Notes under the pieces: model-generated | What the model was told of the DNA's origin: nothing | Database searches by the model: none | Seen by the model: only the letters and a program-made list of their open reading frames with translations | Shown: piece after piece, positions 7,451 to 15,727 of the stretch | How the letters are laid out: each line of letters begins with the position of its first letter | Numbering within the stretch: the first letter of the stretch is position 1 | Translations under genes and position numbers: made by a program | Source of the DNA: Streptomyces sp. UNOC14_S4 | GTDB taxonomy: Bacteria; Actinomycetota; Actinomycetes; Streptomycetales; Streptomycetaceae | Reading direction: 5' to 3' | NCBI RefSeq assembly: GCF_020740835.1 | Contig: NZ_JAINFC010000019.1 | Location: forward strand, 1-32,302 | DNA length: 32,302 nt

Positions 7451-8235
7451 ACGACCGTCACCGGCGCGTGGTCCGACCACCGCAGGTCGTGCGACGCGGC
7501 CCGCTCGACCACGGCCTTCACCGCGCGCTCCGCGAGACCAGCCGTCGCCACGTGGTAGTCGATGCGCCATCCCGAGTCGTTGTCGAAGGCGCGGCCGCGG
7601 TAGGACCACCAGGAGTACGGGCCGTCCACGCCCGGGTGCAGGGCGCGGACCACGTCCGCGTACTCCGCCTCCCCGAAGACGCGCGTCAGCCAGGCGCGCT
7701 CCTCGGGCAGGAAGCCCGCGCTCTTGCGGTTGGCCTTCCAGTTCTTGAGGTCCGCCTCGGTGTGGGCGATGTTCCAGTCGCCGCAGACCAGCACCTCGCG
7801 GCCGTCGGCCGCCGCGCGGGCCCGCAGACCGGTGAGGTACGGCAGGAACTCGGCCATGAAGCGTTCCTTCTCGTCCTGGCGCTCCGTGCCGACCTCGCCC
7901 GAGGGCAGGTAGAGGCTCGCGACCGTGACGCCCGGCAGGTCGGCCTCTATGTAGCGACCGCTGCCGTCGAACTCCGCCGAGCCGAAGCCCACGCGGACGG
8001 CCTCCGGTTCCCGGCGCGTGTAGAGCGAGACGCCCGCGCGGCCCTTCGCGGCGGCCGGGGCGTGCGCGGTGTGCCAGCCCTCGGGCTCGCGCACCTCGTC
8101 GGGGAGCTGGTGGGGTTCGGCGCGGACCTCCTGGAGGCACACGACGTCGGCCTCGGTGGCGGCCAGCCAGTCCACGAAGCCCTTCTTGGCGGCGGCCCGC
8201 AGGCCGTTCACATTCACGGAGGTCACGGTGAGCAT
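7438..8235 (-). CDS. xthA: Exodeoxyribonuclease III (AP endonuclease)
   Basis: A 265-residue Mg-dependent exonuclease III/AP endonuclease of base-excision repair. Family landmarks are SVNVNGLRAAAKKGF near the N-terminus, LQEVRAE with the metal-binding Glu36, YLPSGEVGTERQDEKERF, GDWNIAHTEADLKNWK with the catalytic Asp/Asn, WWSYRGRAFDNDSGWRIDY and the C-terminal SDHAPVTV with catalytic Asp-His. The length matches the family. The ATG is preceded by TATCGT at a six-base distance, indicating a leaderless transcript. Divergent GNAT gene 66 bp away; 13-bp convergent overlap with the MerR gene. Confidence 0.95.
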   Translation of the reverse strand: MLTVTSVNVNGLRAAAKKGFVDWLAATEADVVCLQEVRAEPHQLPDEVREPEGWHTAHAPAAAKGRAGVSLYTRREPEAVRVGFGSAEFDGSGRYIEADLPGVTVASLYLPSGEVGTERQDEKERFMAEFLPYLTGLRARAAADGREVLVCGDWNIAHTEADLKNWKANRKSAGFLPEERAWLTRVFGEAEYADVVRALHPGVDGPYSWWSYRGRAFDNDSGWRIDYHVATAGLAERAVKAVVERAASHDLRWSDHAPVTVVYER

Positions 8236-8241
8236 TCCGGC

Positions 8242-8247
8242 ACGATA
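8242..8247 (-). promoter_or_regulatory. -10 element for leaderless xthA
   Basis: On the minus strand TATCGT is followed by six bases and then ATG (8235). This is the same geometry as the neighbouring GNAT promoter on the other strand. Confidence 0.55.
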
Positions 8248-8289
8248 CCGACTTCCTGGGCGCCCCTGCCGCGGGCGGCCCGTCGCGCT

Positions 8290-8295
8290 TACCAT
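8290..8295 (+). promoter_or_regulatory. -10 element for leaderless GNAT gene
   Basis: TACCAT, six bases, then ATG at 8302. There is no Shine-Dalgarno. Divergent leaderless promoters lie within 67 bp. Confidence 0.55.
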
Positions 8296-8301
8296 CCGGT
8301 G

Positions 8302-8784
8302 ATGCGCATAGTGCCTGTCGCTTTCGACCATCCGGACGCCGTGAAGCTCAGTGACCAGGTGCAGCTCGAGTACGCGGAGCGGTACGGGGGAGAGGGCGAT
8401 CTCACACCGCTCGACCCGGCCGAGTTCGCCCCGCCGTGTGGGCTGTATCTCATCGCCTACGAGGACGACGGCACTCCGGTCGCCACTGGGGGCTGGCGGT
8501 CGCAGGAGACGAGCGAGGAGGGGTATGCGGAGGGGGACGCCGAGCTGAAGCGGATGTTCGTGGTGCCGGAGGTGCGGGGGAGGGGGCTGGCGCGGCGGGT
8601 GCTTGCGGCCTTGGAGGCCGATGCGGCGGCCCGCGGCCGGGTGCGGATGGTGCTGGAGACGGGGGACCGGCAGCCCGAGGCGATCGCGCTGTATCTCTCC
8701 GTCGGCTATGTGCCCGCTCCGCGGAAGTTCGGTGTGTACCGCGAGTACGAATCGAGCCGCTGCTTCGTGAAGCCGCTGGCCTGA
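8302..8784 (+). CDS. GNAT-family N-acetyltransferase
   Basis: A 160-residue acetyl-CoA-dependent acyltransferase. The acetyl-CoA pyrophosphate-binding motif A is present as KRMFVVPEVRGRGLARRVL (~92-110, R-x-x-G-x-G/A as RGRGLA). The following LEADAAARGRVRMVLETGDRQPEAIALYLSVGY is the usual motif A/B segment ending in the Tyr that often assists catalysis. Start chosen by the leaderless -10 six bases upstream. The substrate cannot be read from sequence. Followed by a dispersed hairpin repeat separating it from the convergent Tricorn gene. Confidence 0.9.
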   Translation: MRIVPVAFDHPDAVKLSDQVQLEYAERYGGEGDLTPLDPAEFAPPCGLYLIAYEDDGTPVATGGWRSQETSEEGYAEGDAELKRMFVVPEVRGRGLARRVLAALEADAAARGRVRMVLETGDRQPEAIALYLSVGYVPAPRKFGVYREYESSRCFVKPLA

Positions 8785-8800
8785 CCGCCGTCGTCCGGGC

Positions 8801-8888
8801 GCGCCCCGTCAGGGGCGCGGGGAACTGCGCGACCAGCCCCCACCGGCCCGCAGTCGCGCGCCGAGCGCAAGAGGCACCCCCATAGGCG
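8801..8888 (-). repeat. Dispersed intergenic repeat, copy C (reverse orientation)
   Basis: Reverse copy: GCGCCCCGTCAGGGGCGC hairpin, then GGGGAACTGCGCGACCAGCC and, ~60 bp on, GAGCGCAAGAGGCACCCC...TAGGCG. It fills the space between convergent GNAT and Tricorn genes, consistent with a terminator role. Confidence 0.85.
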
Positions 8889-8894
8889 AAGCGC

Positions 8895-11800
8895 CTAGCG
8901 CGGCGGCAGCTTCGGCCGCCGCAGGTCCGGCACGTCCGAGTAATCCGGCGGATTGCCGCACCCATGGCGCTCGAGCAAGTCGAGCGCCAACCGCACCGCG
9001 TCGTCCATCTGCTTGTGGCGTCCCTCCGCCCAGTCCAGTGGTGTGCGGTCGATCTCGATGTCCGGTTCGACACCGTGGTTCTCCACGCTCCAGCCGTACG
9101 CGTCGAACCAGGCCGCGTTCATCGGGACGGTGATCGACGTGCCGTCGCCGAGGCGGTGGCGGCCGGTCATGCCGACGACGCCGCCCCAGGTGCGGAGGCC
9201 GACGACGGGGCCGATGCCCTGGAGTTTGAAGGCGGCGGTGATCATGTCGCCGTCGGAGGAGGTCATCTCGTCGGCGACGGCCACGACCGGGCCGCGCGGC
9301 GCGTTGCTCGCGTAGGAGACGGGCTGCGCGTCGCGGGTGAGGTCCCAGCCGACGATGGTGCGGGTGAGCTTCTCGACGACGAGCTCGCTGATGTTGCCGC
9401 CCGCGTTGCCGCGGACGTCGACGATCAGGGCGGGCCGGGACATCTCCATCCGCAGGTCGCGGTTGAACTGGGCCCAGCCGGAGCCGCCCATGTCGGGGAT
9501 GTGCAGGTAGCCGCACTTGCCGCCGCTGAGCTCGCGGACGACGGCGCGCCGCTTGGCGACCCAGTCCTGGTAGCGCAGGGGCCGTTCGTCGACGAGCGGG
9601 ACGACGGCGACGCGCCGCGCGTGCCCCTCGTCGCCGGGGGAGCGGAAGGTCAGCTCGACGGTGGTGCCGCCCGCGGCGGCGAGCAGCGGTCCCGGCCCGG
9701 CCACCGGGTCCACGGGGCGGCCGTCGACGTGGGTGAGCGCCGAGCCCTCGCGTACGCCGGAACCGGCCAGCGGGGAGCGGGCCTTGGAGTCGGAGGAGTC
9801 GCCGGGCAGGATGCGCCGCACGATCCAGGAGCCGTCCTTGTCGCGTACGAGGTTGGCGCCCAGCAGGCCGATCGCGCGCTGGTAGTGCGGCGGGCCCTCG
9901 TTGCGGCGGGCGGGGGTGACGTACGCGTGCGAGGTGCCCAGCTCGCCGAGGACCTCGCGGAGCAGGTCGGCGAAGTCGTCGGGGGAGGCGACGCGGTCGA
10001 CGAGCGGCCGGTACTGGTCGAGGACGCCGGCCCAGTCGATGCCGCACATGCGCGGCTCCCAGAAGTAGGCGCGCACGATGCGGCCCGCCTCCTCGTACGC
10101 CCCTCGCCACTCGGCGCCGGGGTCGACGTCGTGCAGGATGCGCCGCATGTCGATGTAGACGGTCGAGTCGGAGTCGCCGACGTCCCCGGAGGGCACGGTG
10201 CGCAGCTCGCCCTCGTCGTTGATCACGAGGCGGCTGCCGTCGCCGCTGACCGCGTACCAGTCGAGGGAGGCGGTGAGCTCGGTGCGCTTGGCCTTGGCGA
10301 GGTCGAAGTGCTCCAGGGTGGGGCGGCCGGAGGTGTCGGCGGGGTTGGCGAAGGTCTCGCCGAGCGCGCCGGAGATCGGCCAGCGCAGCCACACCAGGCC
10401 GCCGCCGCTGACGGGGGACAGCGAGGAGTACTTGGAGGCGGCCACCGGGAAGGGCGTGACCCGGCTCTCCAGCCCCTCCACCTCGACGAGCGTCCAGCCG
10501 CCCGTGCCGGCGGCGGACTCGTCGGGGTCGAGACCGCCCGCCGCGGGCCTGCCCTCGGCGGTCAGCGCGAAGGGGGAGGGCGTCGCCGAGGACAGGGGCA
10601 CGAGGTAGGGGCGGCAGCCGAGCGGGAAGGACAGGTCGCCGGTGTGCACGTCGTAGACGGGGTCGAAGCCGCGCCAGGAGAGGAAGGCGAGGTAGCGGCC
10701 GTCGCGGGTGAAGACGGGCTGCTCGTCCTCGAAGCGGCCGTTGGTGACGTCGACGATCGTCCGGTCCGCCAGCTTCGCGATCTTGATCTGGCGCAGGGAG
10801 CGGCCGACGCCGGGGTGGGACCAGGCCAGCCACGCCGAGTCGGGGGAGAAGGCGAGGTCCCGTACGGGCCCGTTGGCGGACTGGATCAGCTCGTCGACCT
10901 CGCCCGTGCCCTCGGGCGAGGTGTCCACGAGGAGCAGCCGTCCGTCGTGCGCGGCGACGGCCAGCCGCCCGCCGTCCGGGGCGGCCACCGTCTCGTGCAC
11001 CCGGCCGATGCGGCCCGCGGCGACGCGGCGCGGCTCCTCGGGCCCGGCGGCGCGCGGCAGCCGGGCGATCTCGACGGCGTCCTCGCCCTCGGCGTCGGTG
11101 ACGTAGGCGATGCGCCCGGTCGAGCCCAGCATCTCGGGGAGCCGTACCCGGACGCCCGGGGTGTCGGCGATGGCGCGGGCCGGGCCGTCGCGGTGGGTCA
11201 GCCAGTACAGGCTGCCGCGCACCCCGACGGCGCTCGCGCGGCCCGTGCCGTCCACGGCCAGGGAGTCGACGTTGCTGGCCGCCTGCACCTGGTACGGGCG
11301 GCGCCCCGCGCGCGTGCCGCCGAGCCGTACGTCGAGGCGGCGCGGGGTGCCCCGCGGCCCGAAGTCGTCGACGAGCCACAGCCCGCCCGCGCACTGGTAG
11401 ACGACGCGGGCGCCGTCGGTCGAGGCGTTGCGGGCGTAGAAGTCGTCGTGGTCGGTGTGGCGGCGCAGGTCGGAGCCGTCGGGCAGACAGGAGTAGAGGT
11501 TGCCGACGCCTTCGTGGTCGGAGAGGAACGCGACGCGGCCGCCGACGAACATCGGTGCTTCGAGGTGGCCGCCGATGTCGGGCACGAGCCGGGTGCCGTG
11601 CAGCCACAGCCGTCCGGTGGCGCCGCCGCGGTAGCGCTTCCAGGCGGCGGGCTCGTGCGGCGGCTTGCCCGCCAGCAGCAGTGTGCGGTGCCGCCGTCCC
11701 TCCCCGGCGACCTCGATGTCGGCGATCGCGATGTCCGCGACGGGACCCCAGGGGAGCTTGTTGCCGGGGCTGCCGTCGGTGGGCACCCGGTAGGCCCACG

Positions 11801-12170
11801 AGAAGTACGAGAAGGGCTGGCCGTGCGAGGAGACGGCGAGGATGTCGCACCGGCCGTCCTGCTCGGACGGGGCCCAGCCGCAGACGCGGGCGTCGGTGCT
11901 GCCCCAGTAGGTCAGCCTGCGCGCGGGCCCGCCGTCGACGGGGACGAGGTGGATCTCGGGGTCGAGGGTGCGCCAGCTCGTACAGGCGATGTGCCGTCCG
12001 TCGGGGGAGAAGCGAGGGGGCCCGAGCCGGGTCCGGTCGACGGTCAGCCGCCAGGCCCGTTCCGCGGCGGCGCCGGAGTGGTCGAGCGGGGCGATCCAGA
12101 GGTCGTCCTCGGCCGTGAAGCAGAGCAGATCGCCGTTCAGATGAGGGAACCGCAGATACGCATCACTCAC
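8895..12170 (-). CDS. Tricorn-like protease (S41 family)
   Basis: A 1091-residue cytoplasmic Tricorn protease homolog that would degrade oligopeptides released by the proteasome or other proteases. Layout: N-terminal six- and seven-bladed propellers (~1-650) with WD-like strands (FSPDGRHIACTSW, FTRDGRYLAFLSW), a C1 helical part, a PDZ domain (~775-850, SGVREGSALTHVDGRPV) and the C2 peptidase core. The catalytic set is visible: Ser747-His748 in LGTSHAYV, nucleophile Ser972-Asp973 in TSSDGDMI, and Glu1035 in NHGVEPDIEID. RGNAGGN is the conserved oxyanion-region loop. The GTG at 12170 is chosen by homology (SDAYLRFPHLNGDLLCF); the purine-rich GAAGAG abuts it directly, so the start is less certain. 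A CGTTTCG half-site of the neighbouring TetR type lies at 12179-12185. Confidence 0.93.
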   Translation of the reverse strand: MSDAYLRFPHLNGDLLCFTAEDDLWIAPLDHSGAAAERAWRLTVDRTRLGPPRFSPDGRHIACTSWRTLDPEIHLVPVDGGPARRLTYWGSTDARVCGWAPSEQDGRCDILAVSSHGQPFSYFSWAYRVPTDGSPGNKLPWGPVADIAIADIEVAGEGRRHRTLLLAGKPPHEPAAWKRYRGGATGRLWLHGTRLVPDIGGHLEAPMFVGGRVAFLSDHEGVGNLYSCLPDGSDLRRHTDHDDFYARNASTDGARVVYQCAGGLWLVDDFGPRGTPRRLDVRLGGTRAGRRPYQVQAASNVDSLAVDGTGRASAVGVRGSLYWLTHRDGPARAIADTPGVRVRLPEMLGSTGRIAYVTDAEGEDAVEIARLPRAAGPEEPRRVAAGRIGRVHETVAAPDGGRLAVAAHDGRLLLVDTSPEGTGEVDELIQSANGPVRDLAFSPDSAWLAWSHPGVGRSLRQIKIAKLADRTIVDVTNGRFEDEQPVFTRDGRYLAFLSWRGFDPVYDVHTGDLSFPLGCRPYLVPLSSATPSPFALTAEGRPAAGGLDPDESAAGTGGWTLVEVEGLESRVTPFPVAASKYSSLSPVSGGGLVWLRWPISGALGETFANPADTSGRPTLEHFDLAKAKRTELTASLDWYAVSGDGSRLVINDEGELRTVPSGDVGDSDSTVYIDMRRILHDVDPGAEWRGAYEEAGRIVRAYFWEPRMCGIDWAGVLDQYRPLVDRVASPDDFADLLREVLGELGTSHAYVTPARRNEGPPHYQRAIGLLGANLVRDKDGSWIVRRILPGDSSDSKARSPLAGSGVREGSALTHVDGRPVDPVAGPGPLLAAAGGTTVELTFRSPGDEGHARRVAVVPLVDERPLRYQDWVAKRRAVVRELSGGKCGYLHIPDMGGSGWAQFNRDLRMEMSRPALIVDVRGNAGGNISELVVEKLTRTIVGWDLTRDAQPVSYASNAPRGPVVAVADEMTSSDGDMITAAFKLQGIGPVVGLRTWGGVVGMTGRHRLGDGTSITVPMNAAWFDAYGWSVENHGVEPDIEIDRTPLDWAEGRHKQMDDAVRLALDLLERHGCGNPPDYSDVPDLRRPKLPPR

Positions 12171-12333
12171 CTCTTCATCGTTTCGGCCCCGGCAGCCCAC
12201 GGCAACTCGGTCGGGCGTGCTTCCTGGGTGCTCCCGGCGTACTCGACGGGGCGTACGCCGCCCGGGCGGGTCCGTGGCGCGGGGGCGTGGTGCGAGGCCG
12301 TGGCGCCGGTCACGTCCGGCCCGTGACGGAGAA

Positions 12334-12363
12334 CACCATCGAAACGGCATCGTTTCGATGGTG
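12334..12363. promoter_or_regulatory. Operator O1, 13-bp-arm palindrome upstream of tetR/MMPL
   Basis: Arms CACCATCGAAACG (12334-12346) and CGTTTCGATGGTG (12351-12363) flank GCAT. The core CGAAACG-N4-CGTTTCG recurs as single half-sites nearby. It is a strong TetR-family operator candidate, placed ~85 bp upstream of the regulator start. Confidence 0.75.
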
Positions 12364-12378
12364 GCCCGTCGTACGCTC

Positions 12379-12405
12379 GTTTCGTTGCGTACGAAACCGT
12401 TTCGT
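12379..12405. promoter_or_regulatory. Operator O2, three alternating GTTTCGT/ACGAAAC half-sites
   Basis: GTTTCGT (12379-12385), ACGAAAC (12391-12397) and GTTTCGT (12399-12405) form two overlapping dyads with 5-bp and 1-bp spacers. They share the CGTTTCG core with O1 and lie ~43 bp upstream of the tetR ATG. Autoregulation is likely. Confidence 0.7.
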
Positions 12406-12447
12406 TCCCGCGAGCCGGGATCCCCCGTGAGCCGAGAGGAGTGGCCG

Positions 12448-13050
12448 ATGCCGACGGAACCCACCGATCCGGTGACGCCGCGCCGTACGCGGCTCACGCC
12501 CGAACGCGAGGGCGAGCTGTACACCGCCGTGCTCGACATCCTGCGTGAGGTCGGCTACGACGCCCTCACCATGGACGCCGTGGCGGCCCGTACGCACGCC
12601 AGCAAGGCCACCCTCTACCGCCAGTGGAGGGGCAAGCCCGAGCTGGTCGCGAGCGCGCTGCGGCATCAGAAGCCGGTCAGGACGTCGGACGTGGACACCG
12701 GTTCGGCGCGCGGCGACCTGCGGGCCCTGATGTGCGCGGCCGACGACGCGCAGATGGAGAAGGACGCCGCGCTGATGCGGGGTCTGAGCCGGGCCGCGCA
12801 CAACAACCCGGACCTGCTCCGCGCCCTGCGCGAGATGCTGATCGAGCCCGAGCTCGCGGAGCTCGACGCGGTGCTGCGCCGCGCCGTCGACCGGGGCGAG
12901 ATCGCCGCCGACAATCCCGCGCTCGACTATGTCGGGCACATGATGGTCGGCGCCTTCGTCGCCCGGCACCTGGTCGAGGACCGGCACCCGGATTCCGCGT
13001 ACCTGTCCCGCTATGTCGATGCCGTGATCATCCCCGCGCTCGGCCTCTGA
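12448..13050 (+). CDS. TetR/AcrR-family regulator of the MMPL exporter
   Basis: A 200-residue TetR-family protein. The HTH is at ~23-66: LYTAVLDILREVGYDALTMDAVAARTHASKATLYRQWRGKPELV. The helical C-terminal domain (GLSRAAHNNPDLLRALREMLIEPELAELDAVL) would bind the inducer and dimerise. GAGAGGA lies seven bases before the chosen ATG; longer in-frame starts would run into the operators. It is followed after 93 bp by the MMPL gene in the same direction. The family normally represses its own gene and an adjacent exporter, and the CGTTTCG dyads just upstream fit that. The inducer is unknown. Confidence 0.9.
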   Translation: MPTEPTDPVTPRRTRLTPEREGELYTAVLDILREVGYDALTMDAVAARTHASKATLYRQWRGKPELVASALRHQKPVRTSDVDTGSARGDLRALMCAADDAQMEKDAALMRGLSRAAHNNPDLLRALREMLIEPELAELDAVLRRAVDRGEIAADNPALDYVGHMMVGAFVARHLVEDRHPDSAYLSRYVDAVIIPALGL

Positions 13051-13143
13051 CGTTCCACCTGCCCCACCCTGACGCGCCGCTCTCGTCGTCGGGGCGGTAC
13101 CCCACGCCCTGTTAGCCCAACGACCGACGGGAGCACGACACCC

Positions 13144-15369
13144 GTGGCCACGTTCCTCTACAGACTCGGCCGGCTCGCCTTCCGGCGCCGCTGGTACGCA
13201 GCCCTCATATGGGTGCTGCTGCTGGTGCTCGCCGGTACGGGCGCCGCGACGGCGTCCAAGTCCACCAACAACGACTTCTCCATCCCCGGCACGGAGGCGC
13301 AGGCCGCCTTCGACCTGCTGGAGCAGCGCTTCCCGGGCCAGATGCCCGACGGCGCGAGCGCCCGGGTCGTCTTCAAGGCCCCCGACGGCCAGAAGATCAC
13401 CGACGCGAAGAACCAGCAGGCGGTCGAGAAGGCCATCGCGGAGCTCAAGGGCCCGCAGGTCGACAAGGCCGGCAATCCCTTCGAGACCCCCGGCGCCGTC
13501 AGCAAGGACGGCACGGTCGCCTACTCCTCGGTCTCCTACCAGGCCAAGCCCCAGGACCTGACCGACGCGACCCGCGACAACCTCAAGGACGCGGCCCGGC
13601 ACGGCCGTGACTCCGGCCTCACCGTGGAGATCGGCGGCAGCGCGCTGCAGTCGATGCCCGAGGGCGGCTCCGAGGCCATCGGCATCGTGGTCTCCGCGAT
13701 CGTCCTGCTGATCACCTTCAGCTCGCTGGTCGCCGCCGGTCTGCCGCTGCTCACCGCGATCATCGGCGTCGGCATCGGCGTCTCCTCGATCACGGCGCTC
13801 GCGCCCGTCCTGGACCTGTCCACCAACACCTCCACGCTGGCGATGATGATCGGCCTCGCGGTCGGCATCGACTACGCGCTGTTCATCGTCTCCCGCTACC
13901 GCGCCGAGCTGGCCGAGGGCCGCGAGCGCGAGGAGGCGGCCGGCCGCGCCGTCGGCACCGCGGGCTCCGCGGTGGTCTTCGCCGGTCTGACCGTGGTCAT
14001 CGCGCTGGCGGGCCTCGCCGTCGTCAACATCCCGATGCTGACGAAGATGGGCATGGCCGCCGCCGGTACGGTCGCGATCGCCGTCCTCATCGCGCTCACC
14101 CTCATCCCCGCGCTGCTCGGCTTCGCCGGGCGCAAGGTGCTGGCCCGCAAGGACCGCAAGCGCGAGGGCGTCCCGGCCGCCGGGGGCAAGCCCAACATGG
14201 GCACCCGCTGGGCCCGCTTCGTGCTGCGCAAGCCGGTGTGGGTGCTGGCCGCCGGTGTGCTCGGACTCGGCGCGATCGCCGTGCCCGCCGCCTCGCTCCA
14301 GCTCGGCCTGCCGGACGACGGCGCGGCGTCGAAGAGCTCGACCCAGCGCAAGGCGTACGACCTGCTGGCCGAGGGCTTCGGCCCCGGCTTCAACGGCCCG
14401 CTGATGGTGGTCACCGACGCGGCGAAGGCCAAGGACCCCAAGGCCGCCGCGAACACCGTGGTGGACACGATCAAGGGCATGGACGACGTCGCCATGGTCA
14501 CCCCGGCCGCCTTCAACAAGGCCGGTGACACCGCGACGATCACCGTGGTGCCCAAGTCGAAGCCGACGGGCACGAAGACCGAGGACCTCGTCCACGCCAT
14601 CCGTGCCGAGGGCTCGAAGATCAAGGCGGACAGCGGGGCCAAGGTGCTCGTCACCGGCTCCACCGCGATGAACATCGACGTCTCGCAGAAGCTCAACGAC
14701 GCCCTGCTGCCCTACCTGGCGCTCGTCGTCGGCCTGGCCTTCGTGCTGCTGATGGTCGTCTTCCGGTCCGTGCTCGTCCCGCTCAAGGCGGCGCTCGGCT
14801 TCCTGCTCTCCGTGGTCGCCGCGCTCGGCGCGGTCGTCGCGGTCTTCCAGTGGGGCTGGCTCGGCGGGCTCTTCGGCGTCGAGGAGACCGGCCCGATCAT
14901 GAGCATGATGCCGATCTTCATGGTGGGCGTCGTCTTCGGTCTCGCGATGGACTACGAGGTCTTCCTCGTGACCCGGATGCGCGAGGCGTTCGTCCACGGC
15001 GAGCGCCCCGGCCAGGCGGTCGTGACCGGCTTCAAGCACGGCGCGCGGGTCGTCTCCGCCGCCGCGGTCATCATGATCAGCGTCTTCGCGGGCTTCATCG
15101 GCTCCTCCGAGTCGATGATCAAGATGATCGGCTTCGGTCTGGCGGTCGCGGTCTTCTTCGACGCGTTCATCGTGCGCATGGCCATCGTTCCGGCGGTGCT
15201 CGCTCTTCTGGGCAAGGGCGCGTGGTGGCTGCCGTCGTGGCTGGCCAGGATCCTGCCGAACGTGGATGTCGAGGGTGAGGGCTTGCAGAAGCAGCTTGCT
15301 CAGACCGTCACCAAGGGTGACGACCGTGACCCCGATGCGGATGGGGATCGGGAGCTCGCTCGCGTCTGA
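13144..15369 (+). CDS. MMPL-family (RND superfamily) transporter
   Basis: A 741-residue proton-driven exporter with two homologous halves, each a TM helix, a periplasmic loop and five further TM helices. TM1 is at ~18-38 and loop 1 at ~39-170. The first TM bundle contains the proton-relay motif GLAVGIDYALFIVSRYR (Asp-Tyr); the second contains GLAMDYEVFLVTRM. Loop 2 follows TM7 (WVLAAGVLGLGAIAVPAASLQL). The C-terminus is cytoplasmic and charged. GTG start with GGGAGC nine bases upstream. It is co-oriented with the TetR gene and probably under its control. Streptomyces MMPL proteins export antibiotics or envelope lipids; no cargo can be named here. Confidence 0.93.
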   Translation: MATFLYRLGRLAFRRRWYAALIWVLLLVLAGTGAATASKSTNNDFSIPGTEAQAAFDLLEQRFPGQMPDGASARVVFKAPDGQKITDAKNQQAVEKAIAELKGPQVDKAGNPFETPGAVSKDGTVAYSSVSYQAKPQDLTDATRDNLKDAARHGRDSGLTVEIGGSALQSMPEGGSEAIGIVVSAIVLLITFSSLVAAGLPLLTAIIGVGIGVSSITALAPVLDLSTNTSTLAMMIGLAVGIDYALFIVSRYRAELAEGREREEAAGRAVGTAGSAVVFAGLTVVIALAGLAVVNIPMLTKMGMAAAGTVAIAVLIALTLIPALLGFAGRKVLARKDRKREGVPAAGGKPNMGTRWARFVLRKPVWVLAAGVLGLGAIAVPAASLQLGLPDDGAASKSSTQRKAYDLLAEGFGPGFNGPLMVVTDAAKAKDPKAAANTVVDTIKGMDDVAMVTPAAFNKAGDTATITVVPKSKPTGTKTEDLVHAIRAEGSKIKADSGAKVLVTGSTAMNIDVSQKLNDALLPYLALVVGLAFVLLMVVFRSVLVPLKAALGFLLSVVAALGAVVAVFQWGWLGGLFGVEETGPIMSMMPIFMVGVVFGLAMDYEVFLVTRMREAFVHGERPGQAVVTGFKHGARVVSAAAVIMISVFAGFIGSSESMIKMIGFGLAVAVFFDAFIVRMAIVPAVLALLGKGAWWLPSWLARILPNVDVEGEGLQKQLAQTVTKGDDRDPDADGDRELARV

Positions 15370-15400
15370 CGCGTCAGCGTCTGCCTGAGGCTGTGGTCCG

Positions 15401-15519
15401 GCGGCTGCGGGTCCGTTGTGGCTGGTCGCGCAGTTCCCCGCGCCCCTTACGGGGCGCTGGTCGCGCCCACGCGGCGGAGCCGCAGATCGGAACAGCCCCG
15501 CGCCCCTTACGGGGCGCCC
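15401..15519 (+). repeat. Dispersed intergenic repeat, copy D plus tail module
   Basis: Begins GCGGCTGCGGGTCCG, contains GGTCGCGCAGTTCCCCGCGCC with a CGCCCCTTACGGGGCG hairpin, then the GCGGCGGAGCCGC tail module and a second CGCCCCTTACGGGGCG hairpin. Two-module structure as in copy B. It lies within the 358-bp gap 15370-15727, which also carries the terminator and palindrome listed next. Confidence 0.85.
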
Positions 15520-15544
15520 GAGTGACACCTACTGGCGGTAACCG

Positions 15545-15590
15545 GCCCGGTGGTGGAACCCTGCTCCAGGGGTTCACCACCGGGCTTTTT
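15545..15590 (+). terminator. Rho-independent terminator after the MMPL gene
   Basis: Stem GCCCGGTGGTG-(G)-AACCC paired with GGGTTCACCACCGGGC, with a short loop, followed directly by TTTTT (15586-15590). A U-tract this clear is rare in Streptomyces. It lies ~175 bp downstream of the MMPL stop, after the dispersed repeat. Confidence 0.85.
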
Positions 15591-15671
15591 CGCGCCCGTC
15601 GTGTGCCCCCGCCCGCCTGTGGTCCGCGCCACGCCAGGGAACCGTTCATCCCTGTACGGGCGTTTTCTCTA

Positions 15672-15690
15672 GTCCACACACCGTGTGGAC
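15672..15690. promoter_or_regulatory. 19-bp palindrome upstream of the MarP-like gene
   Basis: GTCCACAC-ACC-GTGTGGAC, a perfect 8-bp-arm dyad 38-56 bp before the GTG start. It is probably an operator overlapping the promoter (a TCTAGT sequence adjoins it). No candidate regulator is adjacent. Confidence 0.5.
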
Positions 15691-15727
15691 GCGAACGGGG
15701 GGCGCGTGTGATGGAAAGGGCTCCGCG

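Noticed and set aside
8964..12326. 1120-codon open frame on the plus strand opposite the Tricorn gene
   Set aside because: Shadow frame of a high-GC gene; no start signal, no recognisable domain, and the minus-strand frame has an intact catalytic set.
12310..15528. 1072-codon minus-strand open frame opposite tetR and the MMPL gene
   Set aside because: Low-complexity His/Asp/Glu/Arg/Gly-rich translation typical of antisense GC-rich DNA; overlaps two convincing genes.
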